In this document: positions 12,346 to 22,545 of the stretch, one piece after another
Numbering within the stretch: the first letter of the stretch is position 1
Layout: the number at the start of each line of letters is the position of its first letter
NCBI GenBank assembly: GCA_028571685.1
Contig: CM053158.1
Location: forward strand, 52,188,501 to 52,252,500
Direction: 5' to 3'
Length of the DNA: 64,000 bases
From: Heterohyrax brucei
Taxonomy: Eukaryota > Chordata > Mammalia > Hyracoidea > Procaviidae
Made by a program: the position numbers and the translations under genes
Notes under the pieces: generated by a model
Databases searched by the model: none
What the model saw: the letters and a program-made list of their open reading frames with translations, nothing else
Told to the model about the DNA's origin: nothing

Positions 12346-12510
12346 GGAAACCCTGGTGGCATAGTGGTTAAGAGCTATGTCTGTTACCAAAAAGGTTAGC
12401 AGTTCGAATCCACCAGGTGCTGCTTTGAAACTCTGTGGGACAATTGTGCTCTGTCCTGTAGGATTGCTGTAAGTTGAAATTGACTGCAGTGTTTTTTTGT
12501 TTTTCTGGTT
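12346..12510 (+). mobile_element. AfroSINE, short form
   Basis: One of the best-preserved heads: ggaaaccctggtggcatagt, ctgttaccaaaaaggttagc, cagttcgaatccaccaggtg, then gtaagttgaaattgactg. A T-rich tail follows. Confidence 0.94.
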
Positions 12511-13798
12511 GGTTTGTTTAGGTATAAAGACAAGAGATCTATCTTCCAACTCTTCTGAAAGTAAAGATGATTTTCCTCAAACTTTTTAGTAACTAAAAAG
12601 CATTCCTTGTGTCAGTTCCCGTAACTGTAGATTCTCCTATAGGCTACCTCTGATGGAGCTGAGTGTATCCTTCCCTGTCTTCTTTCCTTCCTAGCTCCTT
12701 TCTACATTTCAGAGGACAAAAGGAAGGGAACAGCCTATTTAGGGGACAGACAACATTGCGTTATGGAGGCTTTGATCCTAGAGTTGAGTGATTCCTTCTC
12801 TTCTCCTGGGAGGCCTAGGCAATCACTTCCATAATGCTCTCGGCCTCTGCTCACCCAAGACCTGGGATGGTACCAGTTTTGCCCCACTCACCCAGATGTC
12901 CAAATAAATGGGTGTGTGTTTTTTTCCTTCCTTTTTAATGCTTTTGACAGTTGCATGGCTTCTGAACGTTTTCTTCTTAAGTGCTAAATGAAATTGTATA
13001 TTTTTTTAATGGTAATTCTAGACATCTGCAGTGCACAATAAAGTTGATAATACATAAATCATTTTTAACAACAGGTAATATGCACAATTTATGGTGTTAC
13101 AGTACTATCTTTTTGTTATTTATGATGGATAATGCTCAGTTTTTGCCCTCATATTACTGATTTAAATTATACCACAAGAAAATTAATGAGAAAGTAGATT
13201 TATGGGTTTCATTTGTTTGTCAATTCGGAAATTAATTGGGTGTTAATTTTCGCCGTCCCTCATCAGACCAGGACTTTCATCTGTGTGCATTACTTTGCAT
13301 TCATTGTAGCTTACCTCCCATTTACTGTGGGTCACTAGTTTTGCATACATTAAAATAGCCCTCCGGCTCATTCTCTTGATTACTTTTTGAACTGCCATGC
13401 ATTAGAAAAATTTACGCCTTTCTGTTACAATTATGAAAAGTTGGTATTGGAAGATGGTGCCCTTATAATGCAGTTAGCATACTGACTTCTCTGTCTAATC
13501 TTCGCTCCTGGCTAGCCTGTTCATGATATGGAACCCGTGTCACAGGGACACTACGAAGAGTTTCCTGTTTGAAGGGTGCATTCCCAGTTTGCAGAAGTGA
13601 TCTCAGATAAGAAAACGTTAATTGACTGTTGTAACTCTGCTTCTCTTGTCTTGTTTCTCTTACCTTCCCTCCTTTTTACTTAAAGAATGTGCTTTTTGAA
13701 ACACCTGTTTGTTGACTTGGCCATTGTGGGATGAATTGAGGCACCTCTGTCATACACATTCCTCAGCTTGCTTTCTTAACGTCTCCTTTCTGTTTAAG

Positions 13799-13963
13799 GA
13801 AACCCTGGTGGTGTAGTGGTTAAGTGCTGTGGCTGCTAACCAAAAAGTCTGCAGTTTGAATCCACCAGATGCTCCCTGGAAACACTATGGGGTGGTTCTA
13901 CTCTGTCCCATAGAATTGCTGTAAGTCAGAATCAATTTGACGTCAGTGAGTTTGGTTATTGCT
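13799..13963 (+). mobile_element. AfroSINE, short form, first of a head-to-tail pair
   Basis: gaaaccctggtggtgtagtg through gtcagaatcaatttgacgtc and a gtttggtt tail; flanked by similar tttaag hexamers. Confidence 0.94.
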
Positions 13964-13985
13964 TTTAAGGAGACTTGGCACAGCA

Positions 13986-14152
13986 ACAGAGCCTTGTAGC
14001 ATGGTAGTTAAGGGCTCACCAGTTAACAAAAAAGGTTGTCAGTTTGAATCCACCAGCTGCTCCGTAGAAAACCTATGAGGCAGTTCTCCTGTGTCCTGGA
14101 AGGTTGCTGTGAGTCAGAATAGACTCAGTGGCACCCAACAGCGACAACAACA
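13986..14152 (+). mobile_element. AfroSINE, short form, second of the pair
   Basis: gccttgtagcatggtagtta through gtcagaatagactcagtgg and a caacagcgacaacaac tail. The CAA-type tail differs from the gtttggtttt tail of its neighbour about 20 bases upstream. Confidence 0.9.
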
Positions 14153-16460
14153 GTGTCGTCTTTTTGTGGTCTCTTCCATCTGCCTTCCTGTCCCCCCTCC
14201 TACCTGGCCTGGTAGCACTGAGCCAGGGGAAATGTGAACAAGTGAAGCCAGGGTGTGACCCACACTAGTCACTGCTGTAGAACACTCCTGGAAGTCCTCA
14301 GCTTTCATGTGAGAGGTTTTCTGTTGTGTGCTGTCGTCTCTGCTGTGAATGGGAGTAACACCTGCGTGAGGAGTGAGAGTACTGAGACGGGTTAGTATTC
14401 TGGGCCACCCCAGCGTTTGTCTGCTGGGGCAGAAGCTCTGTAGCTGCACCTCTTTGAAATACCTTCATTTGTTTGTGTTTCCACACAAACTTTATACACA
14501 TTGAAAGGGAACGAGTTCATTTGCAAGAAGAGATATAGAAATTAACATAGGCATTATATCTTAATACAGACAGGTTTGTCTTCTTTTTCCTGAACTGCAT
14601 AAGCCAATATTATTGTTCAGAATTTTTAATCTTCAAGATGCAATGTAAGTCCTGTAAGAAATACATGCTCTTAAAACTAAAGCTATCTCCTCTTCCACTC
14701 CATCGTTCTTTCCCATTCTAAAACTTTGCATGGAGTGTATAATTGATGAAGTAATAGCTACAGGGTCTAAAATGCTGAAAATCACATAGTCTGTCCTTTC
14801 TTCCTTCCCTCCTTCTTTCCTTCAAGCTTCTGTTATCTCTTCAGAATTGCTTGTCCTCTGCCTTCTTTCCTTGCACATGCATGAACAACCAGAAAGAGCA
14901 TTCTTCCTTCTGGATGGGGCCTGAGAGGAGGAGCACAGGGTAATCACTCTAATCATTTCCCTAAATGTGATTTCACCATTAACTTTGCTAGTCTTCTCTG
15001 TATAGAAGTCAAAACGGATTTTACAAATCTATGTTTAGTTTAATTTACACATCGTCTCCTGAACAGCCCAAGTTCTTTTAAGGGCGTTTATTCTGCTTCA
15101 TATAAATAATTGATCAGCCAAGTTAATTTACTTCTGCCTGACTTGGTCAACCTTAATTAACTGCCCTGGAATCAAGACTGAACTTTTTGTTAGCTTAGAA
15201 TCTTTCACAAGCTTGATAACAAGGACTTTATTTTCCCTAAATTTTCAGCATCGACACTGTAACCAAGGAAATAATCATAATAACAAGGCATTGCTTTAAT
15301 TTGCTATAAATACATTGGCCTGGACATTATGAATTTTCCAGAATATTTTCAGAGAGCAGCTCTGTTGTCGGTGACAAAAATAAGCATGTGAAACTCAGTC
15401 TTCACCCTTTTCTGCAAGCCCCTCCAGCACCGAGAACGATCTTTTGAAATCAGTGGCCCTGGACTGTTCTAAGGAAGATGGGAAGTGGGTCATTTTGACT
15501 TCTTCAGCTTTCTGATATCTACGCAGTTGCAGCGTCAGCGTTTGTGAACGTCTACATGATGGATCATGTGTGATTGAGACAGACCCAGCTCATTTGGGGA
15601 AGCCATACAGGAAGCTGGAGGAAGCTTTGGCTGGTTTTAGGGGAAAGGCTGTGTCAGAGGTACAGCCATGCCCTTCACGGGCCCTGTCGGTTCAGGCCCT
15701 TCAGATGACTTTTGCGTCACTTCTTGTTCGGAATTTGTCATGGAGCAAAACATTTCATCCACAGTAGGGAATCCCAGGGAGAAGAGGGGGTCATGCAAGC
15801 TGAGTACCTGGGACAAAGCTGCCTCTGTGAAAAGAGGTGCAGTGTTCCATGATCATTAGGAAAGACAGATGTCTCTCACAGACACTGACTTGCTTTCTGA
15901 TTACTCGAATAGCGTAAAACTCAACAGAAAAGGACATGAATAACTGTCGGCTAATAGGTCCTGACTGTCGTGGTTGTATTTTGGACCCTGTTTTGTCCAC
16001 CTGCCACCCTCATGGTTGTCTTTTCTGGAATTTACACAGTTTTCCATTGACTGGTCTGTCTATTCACCAAGCGCAAGGCTTTGCAAATTGGAAAATTTCA
16101 TTTATTGAATGGATGAGTTCATGTATGAAGTGAGGAGTGATTTTGTGGATGTGACTGTTCCTTAAAATATGGAGCCTTAGTTACTGTGAAATGGGGGAAA
16201 ACGTTGCCTGCCTTTTCTTCTGCATAGACTTGTTGTGAGGCTGAAAATTGTATCAGAGGACTTTGCAGTGTGATACAAAGTCTTATTAAATGGTTGGGAA
16301 TGCTCCATAGAGAGAAATATGCCAACCCAGATGCTCAGACATTTCCCTAGACCTTGACGCTCTTAATTTTTCACATGTGCTTTTTAAAAAGCTGCTTTCT
16401 CCTGGTTGTTGTAGGAGGTTATGGGAAATCATAAATCTTCCACCCTATATACTACTGTTA
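14153..16460. other. Intronic sequence, mostly unique
   Basis: Apart from a MIR 3' half (below) I recognise nothing. A CT/TTCC-rich patch lies at about 14795-14870. Confidence 0.4.
16165..16300 (+). repeat. MIR SINE 3' half
   Basis: gagccttagttactgtgaaa, tgttgtgaggctgaaaattg and ttgcagtgtgatacaaag fit the MIR core and 3' region (cctcagttt-ctc-tgtgaaatggg, ttgttgtgaggatt). Confidence 0.6.
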
Positions 16461-16611
16461 AAACCTATTGCTGTTGAGGCAGTTTTGACCCTGACCTATA
16501 AGACAGAGTACCACAGCCACATAGGGTTTCCAAGGAGGAGTTGGTGGATTTGAACTGTCATTTTGGTTTGCAGCTGTAGCCCGTAACCACTACACCACCA
16601 GGGTTTCCAAC
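16461..16611 (-). mobile_element. AfroSINE, short form, with target-site duplication
   Basis: Ends cactacaccaccagggtttc. The 12-base site atactactgtta (16449-16460) is repeated with one change as atactgctgtta (16612-16623). Confidence 0.95.
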
Positions 16612-17185
16612 ATACTGCTGTTAGCACTTGACTAATTAAGGACATCCTCAGACCAAAATAATCCTTTGTACAATTTTGGTCCCGAGGCTTCCACTCTTGG
16701 AAACTTGATTCATAGCCTAAGATGCTTGGCTTAATTCCTGCAAAACTGTACTGGAGGACTTGGCACTCTTTAGAGCTGCGTGGAGCCAAAACCAGGCCTT
16801 CCCCTCCGATTCTGTGTTGGAGAGTGTTCTGATGCCACCAACTATGATGGGGTCAAATTGAGGAAACCTGCAGAGCAGTCTCTTAAATACATGTTTTTAG
16901 GTCTAGGGTCCCCCTAGCACATGGGGTCAAACCAGTGTTCTACCCTCTTCAACCATCAGTTCTACTCAGACCGGCAGTGCAATTGGCTAAGCATGCCCCG
17001 ATCTCAGGGCAGGTTTGGAGTTTATTTATGGGCAGGCCTTTTTGTCTGTGGGGATTCCGTTCCCAAATACAGACAGACTTTCCAGAGTTTTTCTTTCAGC
17101 TTGTTGCATATCCTAACAATTAAATGGGTTCCTTTGCTGAGACAACTGCTGCCTTTCTTAAATACCATGCCTTTTCCTCAGCTTC

Positions 17186-17378
17186 TTTCAACCAGCTGCT
17201 GTTGAGTTATCTCTGACTCATGGTGACCTCACGTGTGTCAGAGGAGAACTGTGCCCCTTGGGCTATTCAGCGACTGAATTTTCAAACACAGATCTCCCAG
17301 CACCTCTGGGTGAACTAGAACCTCACGCTGCTTGGTTAGCAGCTGAGTGTGTTACTGCTTGCACCACCTGGGGACTCC
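17186..17378 (-). mobile_element. AfroSINE, 'cctggcgatc' form
   Basis: The minus-strand copy holds the actgaattttcaaacacagatctc block and ends gcaccacctggggactcc. Near-identical octamers tcagcttc (17178-17185) and ttagcttc (17379-17386) flank it. Confidence 0.88.
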
Positions 17379-17547
17379 TTAGCTTCGGTACAGATGGGCA
17401 TGTTTGAGGAAGAGGAACTGAAACACGGGGGAGGCAGAGCACCTAGGGGTGACAGATCAATTCCTTTTCTGCTGATGAGGAAGGTACTTGCATGGCCACA
17501 GCTTATCTTGTTGCCTGGCTTTTTTATATTTTAGAGAGGGTTTTAGT

Positions 17548-17563
17548 TTTTTTTTTTTTTTTT
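17548..17563. repeat. Poly(T) tract
   Basis: A pure T run of about 16 bases; no retroelement body recognised beside it. Confidence 0.7.
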
Positions 17564-18261
17564 GATAGATTCTTTACTTTGCAGACAGTAAGACTATGAA
17601 TGCAATTTTTAAAGGGCTATAATTACTGGGAAATCTGATTTAAAGAAACAAGAGTAAATCAGCTGTTGCTTCTGAGTTTGCTTCCCACCTGTTAGTGAAA
17701 AATGCCTTTCTCAATTGGAGTAACGTTACAAAATATATGCCTTTTGGGTTTATGAAATTTGTACTCAAATCACCTGACACATTGAGAAGACAGAAGATGT
17801 GAATATTTTGCCCTTTTAAATCTTCTGTTTGGTTTTCATGCAAATCTGTAGAAAACAGCCTGAAACCAATTTCCTACCACGAGGACCACGTTATCTCAAG
17901 GTGTCTAGAGTGTCTGAATTTCCCTGCTGTCCTGTGCTTTGCATGGGATGGGGAGTGCGGGCAGCCAGCAGCCCTGGTTGCATATATGCCTTTCCGTGGT
18001 TAGGACAGATCTGTGTTAACCTTCTTCTGCCTTTTATCTGGGATTGAGGTATTTTGCGTAGAAGTCTTAATTATTTGAGTGATCCTCAGCTTTCATGTTT
18101 GAATTGTAAACTTTCTTCCTGACTGTTGTTTAGTCTCCTAGTTCAGAAAGTTGGAGTGTGACCCCATTATTTTCGCTCCCCCCACCACTGTAATTTTAAG
18201 AGTGCAAGTATGGTTAAGAGTGTTCAGTACTGGACTGAACTGGTTCAAATCCTGATTCCAT

Positions 18262-18432
18262 GTAAAAAACCAGTTGTCATTTTGTCAGTTCTGATTCATG
18301 GTGACCCCATATGTGTCTTAGTGGGACTATGCTCCATAGGGTTTCAGTGACCTATTTTTCAGTAGACCACACCTTTCTTTCAGAGTGCCTCCAGGTAGAC
18401 TCAAACCACTAACCTGGTTAGCAGCTGAGATT
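18262..18432 (-). mobile_element. AfroSINE, 'cctggcgatc' form, 5' head missing
   Basis: tgtcagttctgattcatgg through gtttcagtgacctatttttc and ttagcagctgag; the final head (cttaaccactgcaccacc) is absent where the next SINE begins. Confidence 0.85.
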
Positions 18433-18607
18433 TAAGAGACAAGCAAAAACATGGCCATTATGTATGAGTCGATTCCAACTCATAGTGACCCTATAGGATG
18501 GAGTAGAATACCCCTTACAGTTGCCAAGGAGTGCCTGGTAGACTAGAACAGCTGACCTTTTTGTTAGAAGCTGTAGCTCGTAACCACTATACTATTAAGG
18601 TTTCTCC
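18433..18607 (-). mobile_element. AfroSINE, short form, with exact target-site duplication
   Basis: Flanked by agctgagatt at 18423-18432 and 18608-18617. Body: gagtcgattccaactcatag through taaccactatactattaagg. Confidence 0.93.
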
Positions 18608-18617
18608 AGCTGAGATT

Positions 18618-18793
18618 AACCAAATCCAAATAAAGCCCATGGCCATCAAGTTGCTTTCAACTCAGCTATCCTATAGACAGAGTAGAACTAACTGCCACAT
18701 AGAGTTTCCAAGAGAGAACTTGGCGAATTTGTACTGTTGACCTTTTGGTTAACAGCTGCAGCATTTAACCACTACCCAACGAGGGGTTCCAAA
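18618..18793 (-). mobile_element. AfroSINE, short form, sharing a target site with its neighbour
   Basis: Begins aaccaaatccaaataaagcc and ends taaccactacccaacgaggg. Flanked by agctgagatt (18608-18617) and agctgcgatg (18794-18803), so it abuts the previous SINE across one copy of the 10-mer. Confidence 0.9.
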
Positions 18794-18944
18794 AGCTGCG
18801 ATGTGTCCTGGGCAAATTAAATTAACCCACACTGAACCTTAATTTCTCACCTGCAAATTGGGAATAGCAGTTGCTATTATGATTTAATTGTAAAATATAT
18901 GTGAGTCACCTGCAGTAGGGCCTGGCACACATTGGTAATCAATA

Positions 18945-19100
18945 CACACTGCTGTCCAGTTGATTCTGACTCGTAGCCACCGTGTAAGACAGAGCAGAAT
19001 TGCACCATAGAGTTTTAAAGGAGCACCTGGAGGATTTGAACTGCTGACCTTATGGTTAGCAGCTGTGGCACCTAACCTCTGCACCACCAGTTTCCTTGAT
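18945..19100 (-). mobile_element. AfroSINE, short form, in the MIR tail
   Basis: ttgattctgactcgtagcc through taacctctgcaccaccagt; flanked by aatcaata (18937-18944) and gatcaata (19101-19108). Confidence 0.92.
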
Positions 19101-19141
19101 GATCAATAGATGGTAACAATTGATACTAGCAATTGATATTG

Positions 19142-19174
<33 letters not shown>

Positions 19175-19180
19175 TTTTTT
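19142..19180. repeat. (CT)12 followed by a T run
   Basis: A perfect CT dinucleotide tract (19142-19166) runs into about 15 T. Likely polymorphic. Confidence 0.95.
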
Positions 19181-19443
19181 GGTCGTAATTAGACACCCTT
19201 CTTCAGCCTGAGAGAGCCAAACTGGTTCCCAAGGATAATAGTTTTGTATCTAAGAAGTAACAAGAAAGACTATGAACTATATTTACACATAGGCTATATT
19301 CTCTAGCTACTCATCTTGCACTATGTATTTTTTCTACTGAAAGTTCAGTATTTTCAAATTCGGACATTTTTTTAGGTCTACCTAGGCAGGGTATTTCTCC
19401 AAAATAAATACTGGAAGACATAGCTCTCTCAGACCTTAAACCA

Positions 19444-19645
19444 GGTGAAAACCCATTGCTGTCACTTTAATTCCAACTCACAGTGGCCCCATAGGACAAA
19501 GCAAAACTGCCCCATAGGGTTTCCAAGGCTGTAATCTTTATGGAAGCAGATGGGCACATGTTTTTCCCATGGAGCTGCTAGATGGGTTTCAACTGCTGGC
19601 CTTCCAGTTACCAGCCAAGTGCTTAACCACTGCACCACAAGAGCT
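19444..19645 (-). mobile_element. AfroSINE, long form, with exact target-site duplication
   Basis: Flanked by ccttaaacca at 19434-19443 and 19646-19655. Retains the internal block aggctgtaatctttatgg. Confidence 0.95.
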
Positions 19646-20306
19646 CCTTAAACCAAACTGCAGGTCAGAAATTGAGCTTGAGAAACCACTAACTTTAAAT
19701 AAGATTTCTAAGGACAGTTTTAACTTCAAGAGATAGTTGAGAGTCTGAATGCACTTGGCTCTTGAAAAGTGGGGACATGAGACTCCCCCGACTCCTTCTC
19801 TAAAATTGGCCTGTCTTACTGGAATGGTAAGTTTTGAAGAGCCTCAGTACCTAAACAATTCCAAGGTATAATACTGAGGTTTTTCAGTGTAACTTACCAC
19901 TGGGGGCCTCCTGGTGATGTGTGTCATCTCCTGATAGACTAAAATTCGGGAATATAGCTCTAAGAGTGTAGCATCTCCATGTAATGCCTGCACATATTAA
20001 AATATGATGTTATAGCTAATTTGTACTGTAGGATGACTCACTGTTTTCAAGCAGAACATCCAGATATAAATCAGGGAAATTTAATCATAAATTCCAGGTT
20101 GGCCTGGAAATATTTCTTTCTTCAAAGGGCACAAAGATAACTAAAGCAATACCACTGAAACTTGAATTTGGACTGACAATCCCATATACACAAACTCAAC
20201 GACTGGACTACTAACGAGGGATTAATTGAGTGAAAGAAAATGACAACTGTTTACGGTTTTTGGCAACATTTAAAACAGGGTGCTTCTACTTGTGTACAAC
20301 AACTGT

Positions 20307-20348
20307 TTTAACAGCTGCTTCCCCCCCCCCCCCAAATTCTTCTATCAG
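20307..20348 (+). promoter_or_regulatory. Splice acceptor of the FOXP1 coding exon, with C13 tract
   Basis: AG at 20347-20348 is preceded by a pyrimidine-rich stretch containing an uninterrupted run of 13 C (20321-20333) and then 'aaattcttctatcag'. A branch-point-like ttaac lies at 20308-20312 (candidate A at 20311), 37 bases before the AG. A C homopolymer inside a polypyrimidine tract is unusual and a likely length polymorphism or sequencing-error site. Confidence 0.8.
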
Positions 20349-20359
20349 GGTTTTGAGTC
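20349..20359 (+). other. FOXP1: FOXP1 5' UTR segment of the coding exon
   Basis: Eleven bases between the AG acceptor and the first ATG. The rest of the 5' UTR must come from upstream non-coding exons, which I cannot place in this window because they have no coding signature. Confidence 0.8.
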
Positions 20360-20533
20360 ATGATGCAAGAATCTGGGACTGAGACAAAAAGTAACGGTTC
20401 AGCCCTTCAGAATGGGTCGAGCAGCGGCAACCACTTGCTAGAGTGCGGCAGTCTTCGCGAGGGGCGCTCTAACGGAGAGACACCAACTGTGGACGTCGGG
20501 GCAGACCTTGCCCACATCCAGCAACAACAGCAG
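20360..20533 (+). CDS. FOXP1: FOXP1 first coding exon (58 codons, partial CDS)
   Basis: Encodes the N-terminus of forkhead box protein P1, a nuclear transcription factor (mostly repressor) acting in lung, heart, B-cell and neural development. The 58 codons begin [14 protein letters not shown], continue through [17 protein letters not shown] and DLAH, and end in QQQQQ; this matches the N-terminus of mammalian FOXP1 and not FOXP2 or FOXP4. The stretch is low-complexity and probably disordered; the zinc finger, leucine zipper and forkhead domain lie in later exons outside the window. The exon is exactly 174 coding bases, so it ends in phase 0 after CAG and is followed by GT. From the family, the next exon should begin with Ala-Leu-Gln and continue the glutamine-rich region. 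The first of two adjacent ATGs is chosen because FOXP1 proteins start Met-Met; a G sits at -3. Against the remembered human protein there are about eight substitutions and one lost alanine, normal for this variable segment. Frame and splice sites are intact, so it is not a pseudogene. Confidence 0.96.
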
Positions 20534-20539
20534 GTACTG
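20534..20539 (+). promoter_or_regulatory. Splice donor after the FOXP1 coding exon
   Basis: The exon ends CAG followed by gtactg, a reasonable U2-type donor (CAG/GTACTG; position +5 is T rather than the usual G). The open frame runs 20 codons past it before stopping, so the donor and not the stop codon defines the exon end. Confidence 0.85.
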
Positions 20540-20622
20540 TGCTTGGGAGTCAGGGGGTGCAGAGGCTGGTGGGTGATCATGTTATCGTTATAACACTTAC
20601 CTGCTGTGAATGTTGTGTGCTT

Positions 20623-20638
20623 GGCTGGCTGGCTGGCT
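20623..20638. repeat. (GGCT)4 tetranucleotide repeat
   Basis: Four perfect GGCT units, 90 bases downstream of the FOXP1 exon donor. Confidence 0.9.
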
Positions 20639-20683
20639 ATCTGACTGGAAGCAACATCTTTTCACCCATCCAGAGTTTGGGTA

Positions 20684-20850
20684 GAGAGTGTGGTGGCACA
20701 ATGGTTAAATGTTGGCTGCTAATGCAGAAGAAAGAGTTTCAGTCTGATCCTGTAAGGATCGCAGCCTCAGAGATCCCACAGGGCAGTTCTGCTGTGTTGT
20801 GTAGGGTCACTATGAGTTGAAATCAACTTGAAGGCACCTGACAGCAACAG
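20684..20850 (+). mobile_element. AfroSINE, long-form derivative, 150 bases after the exon
   Basis: gtggtggcacaatggttaa, agggcagttctgctgtgttg, gggtcactatgagttgaaat and a caacttgaaggcacctgaca tail. It is the SINE nearest the coding exon, in sense orientation. Confidence 0.88.
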
Positions 20851-21373
20851 GGCTTGAGGGACTGGCTTAAGACATGATCTTGAAGCTCTCACAGTTCCAT
20901 TCAGAAGTCTTCAAAGCCCCTTTGTGGGGGCCACTGTTGAGAAACACAGGAGAGACCAAGATTTGGATGGAGCCCGGCTCACCTCTAGCCCCCAGTGTGT
21001 CAGCCAGATGTTTTAACTGTTCTGAAGAAAGTTAATCTTTGGAGAAGTAGTTCCCAGTGCTTTCACTGGGCTAAAACAACAACGACAACATCAACAGAAA
21101 ATGAGCTTAAGGTGTTACAGAGAAAGAAACAAAGGATCAGAGACAGGGAAGGGAGTAGTTGACCAAGAGTAGAAACAAAGACAGGTGAAACTGGGCAGAC
21201 AGCAGAGAAGGTATCAGTAAGGAGGCCTTGGCGCTGGAATTGTCTTCCTGCTACTTGGAGAAGTTGAGCAATACAGACACTTGCATATGTGTCTTGTATA
21301 CCTATGGCAGTTTGTGTGCGGCTAAATACCATCAATGATTTAAATTCTTTCCTACTTACCAGTAGGAAAGAAT

Positions 21374-21412
21374 GAAAAAGGTCCATGAAAAAGGTCCATG
21401 AAAAAGGTACAT
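21374..21412. repeat. 13-bp tandem repeat, 3 copies
   Basis: gaaaaaggtccat at 21374-21386 and 21387-21399, then gaaaaaggtacat (one change) at 21400-21412. Confidence 0.95.
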
Positions 21413-21442
21413 ATATTGGGGTGTGTGCATTCCCTTTCTACT

Positions 21443-21648
21443 CATTTCTGTGCTAGTGAGTCACCACTGACTCGTAGCATCCTACAGGACAGAGTAGACC
21501 TGTCCTATGGGATTCCCAAGGCTGTAATCAAATGTCGCAGAAGCAGACTGCCACGTCTTTCTCTCTTAGAGCAGCTGGTGGGTTCACAAAACGTTGAGAT
21601 ATTGGTCCTCAGACAAGTGCTTCATCACTGCACTACTAGGCCTTTTCA
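21443..21648 (-). mobile_element. AfroSINE, long form
   Basis: gagtcaccactgactcgtag, aggctgtaatcaaatgtcgc, gcagactgccacgtctttc and cttcatcactgcactactag. Confidence 0.88.
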
Positions 21649-21875
21649 TTATAAATAGGTGGTAAAAGTGACCCAGGACATGGTATTATGTTGCCGGAAT
21701 GTTGTAGAAAATTCAAACAAATGAACAATTTTCTCCAAGACAGTCTTTGTTTTACTCACCTCTTTTGGAATGAGGAAATACTAGTTTATATTAATCATAA
21801 AGCATATTTTTTATTTCATTTGCATCCTTGATTCATTTATTCAATACATAGTTTTGGTACCACTTGGTAAAAAGT

Positions 21876-21893
21876 AAAAAAAAAAAAAAAAAA
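21876..21893. repeat. A18 homopolymer
   Basis: Uninterrupted run of 18 A followed by gaaagaa; no retroelement body recognised upstream. Confidence 0.9.
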
Positions 21894-22104
21894 GAAAGAA
21901 CAATTTACTATTGGTCTTTTTTGACAGACATGCATCATGCATTGTCAGTGGGGAGAGGGAAGGGAAAACTTTTTGCCAAACAAGCTTCTTAGAAACTGTA
22001 TAATACAAGCTAAGAGAATCCCCTTTAATATTAGGGATGGAGCCTTTGAGAGGCCCTGAAGCTTATTTCATTTTTTTTTTTCCCCTTGCTAAGAGTTTTA
22101 AAAA

Positions 22105-22260
22105 ATACAGAAAAACCTGTAACAGCCACAACTCTACAAGACTGCCTTGTTTTTCTGGGTCTCTTTTCTACCTATGGCAGGGTACAGTCTTTCTTCTTTT
22201 CTATTTCTCCTTTTAGTAAAAAAATATTTGTGCTTCTCTGACGGGTTTCCATCTTACACA
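22105..22260 (+). repeat. Unclassified dispersed repeat, copy A
   Basis: Shares gactgccttgtttttctggg, agggtacagtc and atatttgtgcttt-type blocks in order with 26170-26340. I cannot name the family. Confidence 0.65.
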
Positions 22261-22390
22261 GGTTCCAGCTTTGGCAGCCTTTGCTGGATAAGGAATCATT
22301 AGATTGTTAGTTCATTAGATGTTGACAGACCGAAGATGAGATTGTGAAATCTGTAGGAGGAATGGGGAACAGAAAGAAAGGGAAATAGAC

Positions 22391-22545
22391 AAACCCAGTG
22401 CTGTCGAGGTGATTCCAACGTGTAGCAACCCTACAGGGCAGAGTAGAGCTGCTTCCTAGAGTTACCAAGGAGCTCCTGGTGGATCTGAACTGCCGACCTT
22501 TTGGTTAGTAGATATAACACTTAACCAATATGCCACCAGGTTTCA
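22391..22545 (-). mobile_element. AfroSINE, short form
   Basis: aaacccagtgctgtcgaggt through taaccaatatgccaccagg. Confidence 0.93.

Larger units (their letters stand above)
18202..19130 (+). repeat. MIR SINE, split by four AfroSINEs
   Basis: The 5' part (tatggttaagagtgttcag through ggttcaaatcctgattcc) is at 18202-18261, the 3' part (agctgcgatgtgtcctggg, tttctcacctgcaaattggg, agggcctggcacacattgg) at 18794-18944, and a remnant at 19101-19130. The intervening blocks are AfroSINEs. Reading across the insertions restores MIR order. Confidence 0.85.
1..20348 (+). other. Intron upstream of the FOXP1 coding exon (3' part)
   Basis: No coding exon is recognisable. The stretch holds the interspersed repeats listed separately and unique AT-rich sequence. 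Open frames here are short, and several run through SINE copies. FOXP1 has several alternative non-coding first exons in mammals; none can be recognised by eye. Confidence 0.75.

Noticed and set aside
20360..20533. Differences from human FOXP1 as a sign of a pseudogene or unusual evolution
   Set aside because: Frame, start and both splice sites are intact, and this N-terminal segment also differs between human and mouse.
20360..20593. Reading the FOXP1 frame through to its stop as a 77-residue protein
   Set aside because: The part after the GT donor at 20534 has no FOXP1 similarity; it is intron read-through.
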